From: Escherichia boydii | GTDB lineage: Bacteria; Pseudomonadota; Gammaproteobacteria; Enterobacterales; Enterobacteriaceae | Assembly (NCBI GenBank): GCA_041890495.1 | Contig: CP169086.1 | Coordinates: 744,001-808,000, forward strand | Length of the DNA: 64,000 nt | Reading direction: 5' to 3' | In this document: in pieces, positions 1-8,221 of the stretch | How positions within the stretch are numbered: position 1 is the first letter of the stretch | How the letters are laid out: the number at the start of each line of letters is the position of its first letter | Program-made: the position numbers and the translations under genes | The notes under the pieces: generated by a model | Seen by the model: the letters and a program-made list of their open reading frames with translations, nothing else | Told to the model about the DNA's origin: nothing | The model's database searches: none

Positions 1-83
1 TTACCGAAGTTACCGACGTGGTACTGATCACGCGTGACAACTTTAAAGAAGAACTGGAGAAAAAAGGTTTAGGCGGTAAGTAA
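1..83 (+). CDS. araF: L-arabinose-binding periplasmic protein, 3' end only
   Basis: The first 83 bases are the last 26 codons plus stop of a gene cut by the window edge; they read TEVTDVVLITRDNF...KKGLGGK in frame from base 3. This matches the C-terminus of the E. coli periplasmic arabinose-binding protein, which delivers arabinose to the AraGH membrane complex. The araG and araH genes follow directly, as in the E. coli araFGH operon. The start, signal peptide and ligand-binding residues lie outside the window. Confidence 0.9.
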   Translation, partial: TEVTDVVLITRDNFKEELEKKGLGGK

Positions 84-98
84 TTTGCCGGAAAAATT

Positions 99-121
99 CC
101 CCTCTGCATGATGCAGAGGGG
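99..121 (+). promoter_or_regulatory. Intercistronic stem-loop between araF and araG
   Basis: Two perfect 11-base arms (99-109 and 111-121, starting cccctctgcat) form a hairpin in the short araF-araG gap. There is no T run after it, so a strong terminator is unlikely. Inference: it protects the upstream araF message or limits read-through, so that the binding protein is made in excess over the membrane components. Confidence 0.6.
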
Positions 122-152
122 GTGTGAACGACCAGTGATTCACGGAGACGTT

Positions 153-1667
153 ATGCAACAGTCTACCCCGTATCTCTCATTTCGCGGCATCGGTAAAACG
201 TTTCCCGGCGTTAAGGCGCTGACGGATATTAGTTTTGACTGCTATGCCGGTCAGGTTCATGCGTTGATGGGTGAAAATGGCGCAGGAAAATCAACTCTCT
301 TAAAAATCCTCAGCGGCAACTATGCGCCAACCACGGGTTCTGTAGTGATTAATGGGCAGGAAATGTCCTTTTCCGACACGACCGCAGCACTTAACGCGGG
401 CGTGGCGATTATTTACCAGGAACTGCATCTCGTGCCGGAAATGACCGTCGCGGAAAACATCTATCTCGGCCAGCTGCCGCATAAAGGCGGCATTGTGAAT
501 CGCTCATTGCTGAATTATGAGGCGGGTTTACAACTTAAACATCTTGGTATGGATATTGACCCGGACACGCCGCTGAAATATCTCTCCATTGGTCAGTGGC
601 AGATGGTTGAAATCGCCAAAGCGCTGGCGCGTAACGCCAAAATTATCGCCTTTGATGAGCCAACCAGCTCCCTCTCTGCCCGTGAAATCGACAATCTTTT
701 CCGCGTTATTCGTGAACTGCGAAAAGAGGGGCGGGTAATCTTATACGTTTCTCACCGTATGGAAGAAATATTTGCCCTCAGCGATGCCATTACTGTCTTT
801 AAAGATGGACGTTATGTCAAAACCTTTACCGATATGCAGCAGGTTGACCACGACGCGCTGGTGCAGGCGATGGTCGGGCGCGACATTGGCGATATCTACG
901 GCTGGCAACCGCGTAGTTATGGCGAGGAGCGCCTACGTCTTGATGCTGTGAAAGCACCAGGCGTGCGTACGCCAATAAGTCTGGCGGTTCGCAGTGGTGA
1001 AATTGTTGGGCTGTTTGGTCTGGTAGGGGCGGGGCGTAGCGAATTAATGAAAGGCATGTTTGGCGGGACGCAAATCACCGCCGGTCAGGTTTATATCGAC
1101 CAACAGCCGATCGATATTCGTAAACCGAGCCACGCCATTGCCGCAGGCATGATGCTCTGCCCGGAAGATCGCAAAGCGGAAGGCATTATTCCCGTGCACT
1201 CCGTTCGCGACAATATCAACATCAGTGCCAGACGTAAACATGTGCTCGGCGGTTGTGTAATCAACAACGGTTGGGAAGAAAACAATGCCGATCACCACAT
1301 TCGTTCGCTCAACATCAAAACGCCGGGCGCGGAGCAACTGATCATGAATCTCTCAGGCGGAAATCAGCAAAAAGCCATTCTGGGCCGCTGGTTATCGGAA
1401 GAGATGAAGGTCATTTTGCTGGATGAACCTACGCGCGGCATTGATGTTGGCGCTAAGCACGAAATATATAACGTAATTTATGCGCTGGCGGCGCAGGGCG
1501 TGGCGGTGCTGTTTGCCTCCAGCGACTTACCTGAAGTCCTCGGCGTTGCCGACCGGATTGTGGTGATGCGGGAAGGTGAAATCGCCGGTGAATTGTTACA
1601 CGAGCAGGCAGATGAGCGTCAGGCACTGAGCCTTGCGATGCCTAAAGTCAGCCAGGCTGTTGCCTGA
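153..1667 (+). CDS. araG: L-arabinose ABC transporter ATP-binding protein AraG
   Basis: This 504-residue protein carries two ABC ATPase domains in tandem, the arrangement of the monosaccharide (CUT2) importers. The first half has Walker [10 protein letters not shown] (about residues 40-48) and Walker B region [12 protein letters not shown]. The second half has a degenerate P-loop (GLVGAGRSE), a good signature (LSGGNQQKA) and [13 protein letters not shown]. It energises arabinose uptake together with AraH at the inner membrane. I chose the ATG at 153 because it gives the family start [10 protein letters not shown] and has GGAG (144-147) in front; an in-frame ATG at 108 lies in the intercistronic hairpin. 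The protein looks essentially identical to the K-12 one. araH follows after 11 bases. Confidence 0.96.
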
Positions 1668-1681
1668 GTAAGGAGAGTATG

Positions 1682-2668
1682 ATGTCTTCTGTTTCTACAT
1701 CGGGGTCTGGCGCACCTAAGTCGTCATTCAGCTTCGGGCGTATCTGGGATCAGTACGGCATGCTGGTGGTGTTTGCGGTGCTCTTTATCGCCTGTGCCAT
1801 TTTTGTCCCAAATTTTGCCACCTTCATTAATATTAAAGGGTTGGGCCTGGCAATTTCCATGTCGGGGATGGTGGCTTGTGGCATGTTGTTCTGCCTCGCT
1901 TCCGGTGACTTTGACCTTTCTGTCGCCTCCGTAATTGCCTGTGCGGGTGTCACCACGGCGGTGGTTATTAACCTGACTGAAAGCCTGTGGATTGGCGTGG
2001 CAGCGGGGTTGTTGCTGGGCGTTCTCTGTGGCCTGGTCAATGGCTTTGTTATCGCCAAACTGAAAATAAATGCTCTGATCACGACATTGGCAACGATGCA
2101 GATTGTTCGAGGTCTGGCGTACATCATTTCAGACGGTAAAGCGGTCGGTATCGAAGATGAAAGCTTCTTTGCCCTTGGTTACGCCAACTGGTTCGGTCTG
2201 CCTGCGCCAATCTGGCTCACCGTCGCGTGTCTGATTATCTTTGGTTTGCTGCTGAATAAAACCACCTTTGGTCGTAACACCCTGGCGATTGGCGGGAACG
2301 AAGAGGCCGCGCGTCTGGCGGGTGTACCGGTTGTTCGCACCAAAATTATTATCTTTGTTCTCTCAGGCCTGGTATCAGCGATAGCCGGAATTATTCTGGC
2401 TTCACGTATGACCAGTGGGCAGCCAATGACGTCGATTGGTTATGAGCTGATTGTTATCTCCGCCTGCGTTTTAGGTGGCGTTTCTCTGAAAGGTGGCATC
2501 GGAAAAATCTCATATGTGGTGGCGGGTATCTTAATTTTAGGCACCGTGGAAAACGCCATGAACCTGCTTAATATTTCTCCTTTCGCGCAGTACGTGGTTC
2601 GCGGCTTAATCCTGCTGGCAGCGGTGATCTTCGACCGTTACAAGCAAAAAGCGAAACGCACTGTCTGA
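1682..2668 (+). CDS. araH: L-arabinose ABC transporter permease AraH
   Basis: A highly hydrophobic 328-residue protein with about ten membrane segments and the BPD_transp_2 permease architecture. The cytoplasmic coupling loop NEEAARLAGVPV that contacts the ATPase is visible. It forms the arabinose channel with AraG. Two adjacent ATG codons (1679, 1682) follow the ribosome-binding site AAGGAGAG; the second gives the length usually quoted for E. coli. It is the last gene of araFGH, followed by a stem-loop. The sequence is K-12-like throughout. Confidence 0.95.
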   Translation: MSSVSTSGSGAPKSSFSFGRIWDQYGMLVVFAVLFIACAIFVPNFATFINIKGLGLAISMSGMVACGMLFCLASGDFDLSVASVIACAGVTTAVVINLTESLWIGVAAGLLLGVLCGLVNGFVIAKLKINALITTLATMQIVRGLAYIISDGKAVGIEDESFFALGYANWFGLPAPIWLTVACLIIFGLLLNKTTFGRNTLAIGGNEEAARLAGVPVVRTKIIIFVLSGLVSAIAGIILASRMTSGQPMTSIGYELIVISACVLGGVSLKGGIGKISYVVAGILILGTVENAMNLLNISPFAQYVVRGLILLAAVIFDRYKQKAKRTV

Positions 2669-2707
2669 TGCTTTTTTCTGCAACAATTTAGCGTTTTTTC
2701 CCACCAT

Positions 2708-2731
2708 AGCCAACCGCCATAACGGTTGGCT
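2708..2731 (+). terminator. Stem-loop after araH
   Basis: Arms agccaacc (2708-2715) and ggttggct (2724-2731) pair perfectly, followed by the weakly T-rich gttcttcgtt. It is the likely end of the araFGH transcript, although the T tract is poor. Confidence 0.55.
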
Positions 2732-2767
2732 GTTCTTCGTTGCAAATGGCGACCCCCGTCACACTGT

Positions 2768-2774
2768 CTATACT
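2768..2774 (+). promoter_or_regulatory. Probable sigma-S type -10 element of otsBA
   Basis: CTATACT, 61 bases before the otsB start, is the preferred RpoS -10 sequence. otsBA is a known RpoS-dependent operon in E. coli, and I infer this is its promoter. No convincing -35 box is visible, as is common for RpoS promoters. Confidence 0.5.
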
Positions 2775-2834
2775 TACATGTCTGTAAAGCGCGTTCTGCG
2801 CAACACAATAAGAAAAGAGAAGGAGGAGAACCGG

Positions 2835-3638
2835 GTGACAGAACTGTTAACCGAAACCCCTGAACTATCCGCGAAATATGCCTGGTTTTTTGATCTTGAT
2901 GGAACGCTGGCGGAAATCAAACCGCATCCCGATCAGGTCGTCGTGCCTGACAATATTCTGCAAGGACTACAGCTACTGGCAACCGCAAGTGATGGTGCAT
3001 TGGCATTGATATCAGGGCGCTCAATGGCCGAGCTGGATCTGCTCGCCAGTCCTTACCACTTTCCGCTGGCCGGTGTACACGGAGCGGAGCGCCGCGACAT
3101 CCATGATCAAACGCATATCGTTTCACTCCCCGACGCACTCACGCAAACGCTCCAGAAGCAGCTCTCTGCTGCGCTGGCAGGCTTGCCTGGCACCGAGCTG
3201 GAAGCCAAAGGGATGGCCTTTGCCCTGCATTATCGCCAGGCACCGCAGCATGAAGCCGCCGTGCTTGCGCTTGCGCAGAAGGTTGCGCAAGCGCATCCAC
3301 AGCTGGCGCTGCAGCCGGGCAAATGCGTGGTGGAGTTAAAGCCTAAGGGGATTAATAAAGGCGCAGCCATCGCCGCATTTATGGCGGAGGCACCTTTCAA
3401 GGGCCGGACGCCTGTTTTCTTTGGGGATGACCTGACCGACGAGGCCGGGTTCCGTGTGGTTAATCAGGCCGGAGGGATCGCCGTTAAGGTAGGGCCTGGT
3501 GACACTGTCGCCGAATGGCGGCTGGCGGATGTCGCCAGCGTCTGGCAGTGGGTATCTGATATCGCTAACCAGCAACAACAACAAATAGCGCAAAACAAAG
3601 GGGGAAACCATTATGGGTCGCTTAGTCGTCGTCTCTAA
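2835..3638 (+). CDS. otsB: Trehalose-6-phosphate phosphatase OtsB (hybrid gene)
   Basis: Dephosphorylates trehalose-6-phosphate to trehalose, the second step of osmoprotectant synthesis. It is a HAD-superfamily protein of 267 residues: motif I DLDGT with Asp20 and Asp22, ISGRS as motif II, the conserved GVHGAERRD cap region, and GDDLTDE as motif IV. The GTG start at 2835 gives the E. coli N-terminus (MTE...LTETPEL) and is preceded by AGGAGGAG; an upstream in-frame ATG lies in the leader. The first 65-70 codons match K-12 while the rest is clearly diverged and GC-richer, so the gene appears to be a recombinant with a switch near 3030. It overlaps otsA by 26 bases, as expected for coupled translation. 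Confidence 0.95.
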   Translation: MTELLTETPELSAKYAWFFDLDGTLAEIKPHPDQVVVPDNILQGLQLLATASDGALALISGRSMAELDLLASPYHFPLAGVHGAERRDIHDQTHIVSLPDALTQTLQKQLSAALAGLPGTELEAKGMAFALHYRQAPQHEAAVLALAQKVAQAHPQLALQPGKCVVELKPKGINKGAAIAAFMAEAPFKGRTPVFFGDDLTDEAGFRVVNQAGGIAVKVGPGDTVAEWRLADVASVWQWVSDIANQQQQQIAQNKGGNHYGSLSRRL

Positions 3639-5037
3639 CCGAATCGCACCGCCTGATGATAAAAAAGCCAGTGCAGGTGGACTGGCGGTGGGGGTGTTAG
3701 GTGCCTTAAAAGCCGCTGGCGGGCTGTGGTTTGGCTGGAGTGGGGAAATCAGTGAAGAGGAGAAGCCGCTCAAAAAGGTGACGCGCGGAAACATTACGTG
3801 GGCTTCATTTGCATTGAAAGAGAAAGACTACGACGAGTATTACTCGCAGTTCTCGAATGCCGTCCTGTGGCCTGCGTTTCACTATCGTCTTGACCTGGTC
3901 AAATTCCAGCGTGAATCCTTCGAAGGCTACTCGCGCGTGAATGCATTGCTGGCGGATAAACTGCTGCCATTAATAGAAGAAGACGATATTTTATGGATCC
4001 ACGATTATCACCTGCTGCCCTTCGCGCGCGAGCTGCGAAAAAGAGGTGTGAATAACCGGATTGGCTTCTTCCTGCACATCCCGTTCCCGACCCCGGAAAT
4101 TTTTACCGCGCTGCCGCCGCATGAAGAGCTGCTGGAGGCGCTGTGTGACTACGATTTGCTGGGCTTCCAGACGGAAAATGACCGACTGGCATTCCTTGAC
4201 TCCGTATCAGGAAAAGCGCGTCTGGTGACCAAAGGCGGGAAAACCCATACGGCGTGGGGAAAAACGTTCCACACCGAAGTGTATCCAATAGGGATTGAAC
4301 CTGACGAAATCGCGGAGCAGGCCTCTGGCCCGCTGCCGCCGAAGCTGGCTCAGCTTAAGAATGAACTCAAGCACGTGAAAAATATCTTCTCGGTTGAGCG
4401 TCTTGATTATTCAAAAGGGCTTCCGGAGCGCTTCCTGGCATATGAAACGCTGCTGGATAAATACCCGCAGCATCACGGGAAAATTCGCTATACCCAGATC
4501 GCCCCGACGTCGCGCGGTGAAGTTCAGGCCTATCAGGACATTCGCCACCAGCTGGAGACAGAAGCAGGGCGCATTAATGGCCGCTACGGCCAGCTGGGCT
4601 GGACGCCGCTGTTTTACCTGAATCAGCATTTTGACCGTAAGATCCTGATGAAGGTCTTCCGCTATGCGGACGTTGGGCTGGTCACGCCGCTGCGCGACGG
4701 GATGAATCTGGTGGCGAAAGAGTATGTGGCGGCCCAGGATCCTGCCGACCCGGGTGTTCTGGTGCTTTCCCAGTTTGCCGGAGCTGCAAATGAGCTCACG
4801 TCGGCGCTTATTGTAAACCCTTACGATCGCGATGACGTGGCTAACGCGCTGAACCGCGCGCTGACCATGCCGCTCACGGAGCGTATTTCCCGCCATGCTG
4901 AAATGATGGAGACGATCCGTAAAAACGATATTAACCACTGGCAGGCGCGTTTTATTCAGGATCTCCGCGATATCGCCCCACAAAGCCATGAAGGCGATTT
5001 ACAAAAAAAGATCGCAACATTCCCTAAACTTGCCTGA
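3613..5037 (+). CDS. otsA: Trehalose-6-phosphate synthase OtsA
   Basis: Glycosyltransferase family 20 enzyme joining UDP-glucose and glucose-6-phosphate into trehalose-6-phosphate, the substrate for OtsB. It has 474 residues, the same length as the E. coli enzyme. Family landmarks are the N-terminal VVSNRIAPP, the substrate loop AGGLAVG, WIHDYHLLPF, the helix FSVERLDYSKGLPER, and the nucleotide-sugar site DGMNLVAKEYVA. The sequence is full length but diverged from K-12 (for example MGRLVVVSNR rather than MSRLVVVSNR), so it belongs to the donor-like tract. The ATG start has GGGGGAAACC in front, and a G-rich hairpin follows the gene. Confidence 0.96.
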   Translation: MGRLVVVSNRIAPPDDKKASAGGLAVGVLGALKAAGGLWFGWSGEISEEEKPLKKVTRGNITWASFALKEKDYDEYYSQFSNAVLWPAFHYRLDLVKFQRESFEGYSRVNALLADKLLPLIEEDDILWIHDYHLLPFARELRKRGVNNRIGFFLHIPFPTPEIFTALPPHEELLEALCDYDLLGFQTENDRLAFLDSVSGKARLVTKGGKTHTAWGKTFHTEVYPIGIEPDEIAEQASGPLPPKLAQLKNELKHVKNIFSVERLDYSKGLPERFLAYETLLDKYPQHHGKIRYTQIAPTSRGEVQAYQDIRHQLETEAGRINGRYGQLGWTPLFYLNQHFDRKILMKVFRYADVGLVTPLRDGMNLVAKEYVAAQDPADPGVLVLSQFAGAANELTSALIVNPYDRDDVANALNRALTMPLTERISRHAEMMETIRKNDINHWQARFIQDLRDIAPQSHEGDLQKKIATFPKLA

Positions 5038-5045
5038 TATTTCCC

Positions 5046-5065
5046 TGGGGGGTTAACGCCCCCCA
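5046..5065 (+). terminator. Hairpin between convergent otsA and uspC
   Basis: Arms tggggg (5046-5051) and ccccca (5060-5065) form a GC-only stem 9 bases after the otsA stop. It overlaps the 3' end of the convergent uspC gene. There is no T run on the plus strand, so termination efficiency is uncertain. Confidence 0.45.
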
Positions 5066-5481
5066 AGCGGCACTAACAGAACATCAACCTGGCTTGACGC
5101 GACAATAGATTTCGCCGCGCAGGCCGCGCGCGATAAAAAGCTGTGGTTATGATTCCCGCATATCACTAAATCAATATTCTGTTTACGACACATATCGAGA
5201 ATATGGGCATTAAGTTCTCCTGTCGCAATAACGGTCTCAAAGACAGGATAGTGTGCCTTTTCTACCAGCTCGCGCAGAAACTGCTGCGTTTCCTCCTGAA
5301 GTACCTCACGAATATCCTCCAGCATAGGGGCGGCCAGCTGATTATACATCTCCGGTTCAGCCGCAAGCGTAATGAGGCTGATGCGGGCATTGTGGGGTCT
5401 GGCAATGGAAACCGCCCGGGCGACGAGCTGATGGCTTTCTGGAGAAACAGCAACAGAAACAAGTAGATGGGAGTAACTCAT
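5053..5481 (-). CDS. uspC: Universal stress protein UspC
   Basis: A 142-residue UspA-domain protein. The C-terminal G-rich loop region VICGNHNHSFLSRA followed by AKSIVASSQVDVLLVP is the hallmark of the UspA/C/D subgroup. Members bind or respond to adenine nucleotides and accumulate under stress; E. coli UspC has been linked to motility and to osmotic signalling through KdpD. Position supports the name: it lies between otsA and flhDC, as in E. coli. The protein is visibly diverged from K-12 UspC. Its start (5481) faces the long flhDC control region. Confidence 0.9.
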   Translation of the reverse strand: MSYSHLLVSVAVSPESHQLVARAVSIARPHNARISLITLAAEPEMYNQLAAPMLEDIREVLQEETQQFLRELVEKAHYPVFETVIATGELNAHILDMCRKQNIDLVICGNHNHSFLSRAACAAKSIVASSQVDVLLVPLGGR

Positions 5482-6275
5482 GGCGCACTCCTTGGGTGTC
5501 TGAAAGACAGCGTTTGATCACCTTTACCGCGAATTCCCGGGTTCTGCAAGAGCTGATTACGACATTAGTGTGAAGCTTATCATAATTATTCATTAATTAT
5601 TCTTATAAGAAGAATAACTGAAAAATGCCCCTAAATGAAAAAAATTAACAACTTAACGTAAATCACACAAATTCACGCTTTCACTGTTAAATCGTTTTGT
5701 CACGTTACAAAATCATTTCGAATGGTCACGTTATGAAACATCTTTTTTGTGCTACCTGCATAACTATATGTTTTTTCACGGTAAGAAAAATGTTTCCAGG
5801 AGAGGGGGTTGTTGTAAATGTTTCCGCGCGGCGCTTACGACGGTAAAAGCACGTTGCATGCCAGTTCGGATCGCCCGTCTGCATGAGTATTCGTCAATTA
5901 AGAATACAAAACAGTACTGATTGGTTAAAAATTGAACAAATTACAAGTCATACTGATGGATTTATGGGTCATATTCACTTAAATTGTGTGACGTGGATCA
6001 CATTTTTTTTAAATTTGAGGGTGGCTGGATTGTATGTGGCAAAACTGACGAGTAGAGTTTGCGTCGAATTAGGAAAAATCTTAGTTATTTGTAAGAAATG
6101 ATAAAACATGTAAGAGACGCATTCGCGGTTTCTCTCTTACGGGTTTCAATGAATACAAACCTAAATTCAACTATGCATTTAGCCTTTTCTTTTTTATACC
6201 GGGTGACTTCCCGGCGACATCACGGGGTGCGGTGAAACCGCATAAAAATAAAGTTGGTTATTCTGGGTGGGAATA
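5482..6275 (+). promoter_or_regulatory. Long uspC-flhDC control region
   Basis: Nearly 800 bases hold no credible gene; one 72-codon open frame (5883-6101) has no ribosome-binding site and unremarkable composition. The region is AT-rich and includes the flhDC promoter with a CRP site, plus a leader of about 200 bases before flhD. In E. coli the leader is bound by CsrA, which stabilises the message. No IS element is present, unlike motile K-12 derivatives, which carry IS1 or IS5 here. The switch from donor-like to K-12-like sequence should lie in the left half. Confidence 0.7.
5987..6002 (+). promoter_or_regulatory. CRP site of the flhDC promoter
   Basis: TGTGA-cgtgga-TCACA is a perfect match to the CRP half-site consensus with six-base spacing. 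cAMP-CRP is the known activator of flhDC, binding about 70 bases upstream of the start. That would put the transcription start near 6067 and give a leader of about 200 bases, as in E. coli. Confidence 0.85.
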
Positions 6276-6626
6276 ATGCATACCTCCGAGTTGCTGAAAC
6301 ACATTTATGACATCAACTTGTCATATTTACTACTTGCACAGCGTTTGATTGTTCAGGACAAAGCGTCCGCTATGTTTCGTCTCGGCATAAATGAAGAAAT
6401 GGCGACAACGTTAGCGGCACTGACTCTTCCGCAAATGGTTAAGCTGGCAGAAACCAATCAACTGGTTTGTCACTTCCGTTTTGACAGCCACCAGACGATT
6501 ACTCAGTTGACGCAAGATTCCCGCGTTGACGATCTCCAGCAAATTCATACCGGCATCATGCTCTCAACACGCTTGCTGAATGATGTTAATCAGCCTGAAG
6601 AAGCGCTGCGCAAGAAAAGGGCCTGA
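6276..6626 (+). CDS. flhD: Flagellar master regulator subunit FlhD
   Basis: A 116-residue protein matching E. coli FlhD ([20 protein letters not shown]...). With FlhC it forms the FlhD4C2 activator of the class II flagellar genes. A disulphide-forming cysteine lies in LVCHFRF, and the helix-turn-helix-like C-terminal region is intact. The ATG at 6276 is used here; a GTG nine bases earlier would give 119 residues. flhC begins two bases after the stop, so the two are co-translated. K-12-like in protein and codon use, unlike neighbouring uspC. Confidence 0.97.
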
Positions 6627-6628
6627 TC

Positions 6629-7207
6629 ATGAGTGAAAAAAGCATTGTTCAGGAAGCGCGGGATATTCAGCTGGCAATGGAATTGATCACCCTGGGCGCT
6701 CGTTTGCAGATGCTGGAAAGCGAAACACAGTTAAGTCGCGGACGCCTGATAAAACTTTATAAAGAACTGCGCGGAAGCCCACCGCCGAAAGGCATGCTGC
6801 CATTCTCAACCGACTGGTTTATGACCTGGGAACAAAACGTTCATGCTTCGATGTTCTGTAATGCATGGCAGTTTTTACTGAAAACCGGTTTGTGTAATGG
6901 CGTCGATGCGGTGATCAAAGCCTACCGTTTATACCTTGAACAGTGCCCACAAGCAGAAGAAGGACCACTGCTGGCATTAACCCGTGCCTGGACATTGGTG
7001 CGGTTTGTTGAAAGTGGATTACTGCAACTTTCCAGCTGCAACTGCTGCGGCGGCAATTTTATTACCCACGCTCACCAGCCTGTTGGCAGCTTTGCCTGCA
7101 GCTTATGTCAACCGCCATCCCGGGCAGTAAAAAGACGTAAACTTTCCCAGAATCCTGCCGATATTATCCCACAACTGCTGGATGAACAGAGAGTACAGGC
7201 TGTTTAA
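6629..7207 (+). CDS. flhC: Flagellar master regulator subunit FlhC
   Basis: The 192-residue partner of FlhD; it makes the main DNA contacts in the heterohexamer. The zinc site is visible near the C-terminus: Cys137 and Cys140 in SCNCCGG, and Cys157 and Cys160 in FACSLC. The sequence appears identical to E. coli. The 3' end of the gene also contains the sigma-28 promoter of motA/MotR. A strong terminator-like hairpin follows at 7234. Confidence 0.97.
7138..7164 (+). promoter_or_regulatory. Sigma-28 (FliA) promoter for MotR and motAB-cheAW
   Basis: TAAACTTT (7138-7145), 11 bases, then GCCGATAT (7157-7164) matches the flagellar sigma-28 consensus TAAAGTTT-N11-GCCGATAA with two mismatches. It lies inside the flhC coding sequence. 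Transcription would start near 7171. Confidence 0.8.
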
Positions 7208-7265
7208 CTGATACGGTGAGGCGCAACATTCCAGCAGCGGTAACGACGTACCGCTGCTTTTTTTT
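7172..7265 (+). ncRNA. motR: MotR-type small RNA in the motA leader
   Basis: The interval from the predicted sigma-28 start (about 7171) to the T run at 7258-7265 is about 94 bases. That agrees with MotR, a roughly 93-nt Hfq-bound sRNA of E. coli described as coming from the motA 5' region. Its 3' end is a perfect 9-bp stem (7234-7242 with 7249-7257) plus eight Ts, a typical Hfq-binding terminator. Inferred from promoter, terminator and position. Confidence 0.65.
7234..7265 (+). terminator. Intrinsic terminator after flhC
   Basis: Arms gcagcggta and taccgctgc with a six-base loop (acgacg), followed by eight Ts. It ends flhDC and probably the MotR sRNA; motA needs read-through. Confidence 0.85.
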
Positions 7266-7333
7266 GCCCCAATCGCGCGTTAACGCCTGACGACTGAACA
7301 TCCTGTCATGGTCAACAGTGGAAGGATGATGTC

Positions 7334-8221
7334 GTGCTTATCTTATTAGGTTACCTGGTTGTTCTCGGTACAGTTTTCGGCGGTTATTTGATGACCGGTG
7401 GAAGCCTTGGAGCACTCTATCAACCCGCTGAACTGGTGATTATTGCCGGTGCAGGGATTGGGTCGTTTATCGTCGGCAATAATGGCAAAGCGATTAAAGG
7501 CACGCTGAAGGCGCTGCCGTTGCTGTTTCGTCGCTCCAAATACACCAAAGCAATGTATATGGATCTGCTGGCTCTGCTTTATCGGTTGATGGCGAAATCG
7601 CGGCAGATGGGGATGTTTTCGCTGGAACGTGATATTGAAAATCCCCGTGAGAGCGAGATCTTCGCCAGCTACCCACGCATCCTCGCGGATAGCGTCATGC
7701 TTGATTTTATCGTCGATTATCTGCGCCTGATTATCAGCGGTCACATGAACACCTTCGAAATCGAAGCCCTGATGGATGAAGAGATTGAGACGCACGAAAG
7801 CGAGGCAGAAGTCCCGGCGAACAGTCTGGCGCTGGTCGGGGACTCACTTCCGGCGTTTGGTATTGTTGCGGCTGTAATAGGGGTCGTTCACGCGTTAGGT
7901 TCAGCCGATCGTCCTGCCGCCGAGCTGGGTGCGCTTATCGCACATGCGATGGTGGGGACTTTCCTCGGCATTTTATTGGCTTACGGATTTATTTCCCCAT
8001 TAGCGACTGTTTTACGTCAGAAAAGCGCCGAAACCAGCAAAATGATGCAGTGCGTCAAAGTCACTCTGCTTTCTAATCTGAACGGTTACGCACCGCCTAT
8101 CGCCGTTGAGTTTGGTCGCAAAACGCTCTATTCCAGCGAACGCCCGTCGTTTATTGAACTGGAAGAGCATGTGCGTGCGGTGAAAAATCCGCAACAACAG
8201 ACGACAACCGAGGAAGCATGA
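7334..8221 (+). CDS. motA: Flagellar stator protein MotA
   Basis: The 295-residue proton-channel stator subunit; five MotA surround two MotB. Four membrane segments are visible: two at the N-terminus (LLGYLVVLGTVFGGYL, LVIIAGAGIGSFIVG) and two after residue 165. The prolines important for torque sit in GDSLPAFGIV and ISPLATVL. The start is GTG with GGAAGGATG upstream. The sequence is K-12-like with at most scattered differences. It overlaps motB by four bases (ATGA), giving a fixed stoichiometry. Confidence 0.97.
   Translation: MLILLGYLVVLGTVFGGYLMTGGSLGALYQPAELVIIAGAGIGSFIVGNNGKAIKGTLKALPLLFRRSKYTKAMYMDLLALLYRLMAKSRQMGMFSLERDIENPRESEIFASYPRILADSVMLDFIVDYLRLIISGHMNTFEIEALMDEEIETHESEAEVPANSLALVGDSLPAFGIVAAVIGVVHALGSADRPAAELGALIAHAMVGTFLGILLAYGFISPLATVLRQKSAETSKMMQCVKVTLLSNLNGYAPPIAVEFGRKTLYSSERPSFIELEEHVRAVKNPQQQTTTEEA

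Larger units (their letters stand above)
3030..5700. other. Diverged (donor-like) tract 1: otsB 3' part, otsA, uspC
   Basis: Proteins here keep E. coli gene order but differ at many residues from K-12 and use more G/C at third positions. The left edge lies inside otsB, at the codons for the segment MAELDLLASP. The right edge lies somewhere in the uspC-flhD gap. Boundaries are judged by eye and may be off by some hundred bases. Confidence 0.5.

Noticed and set aside
5883..6101. 72-codon open frame in the flhDC control region
   Set aside because: No ribosome-binding site, and it spans the CRP site and promoter; better explained as control sequence.
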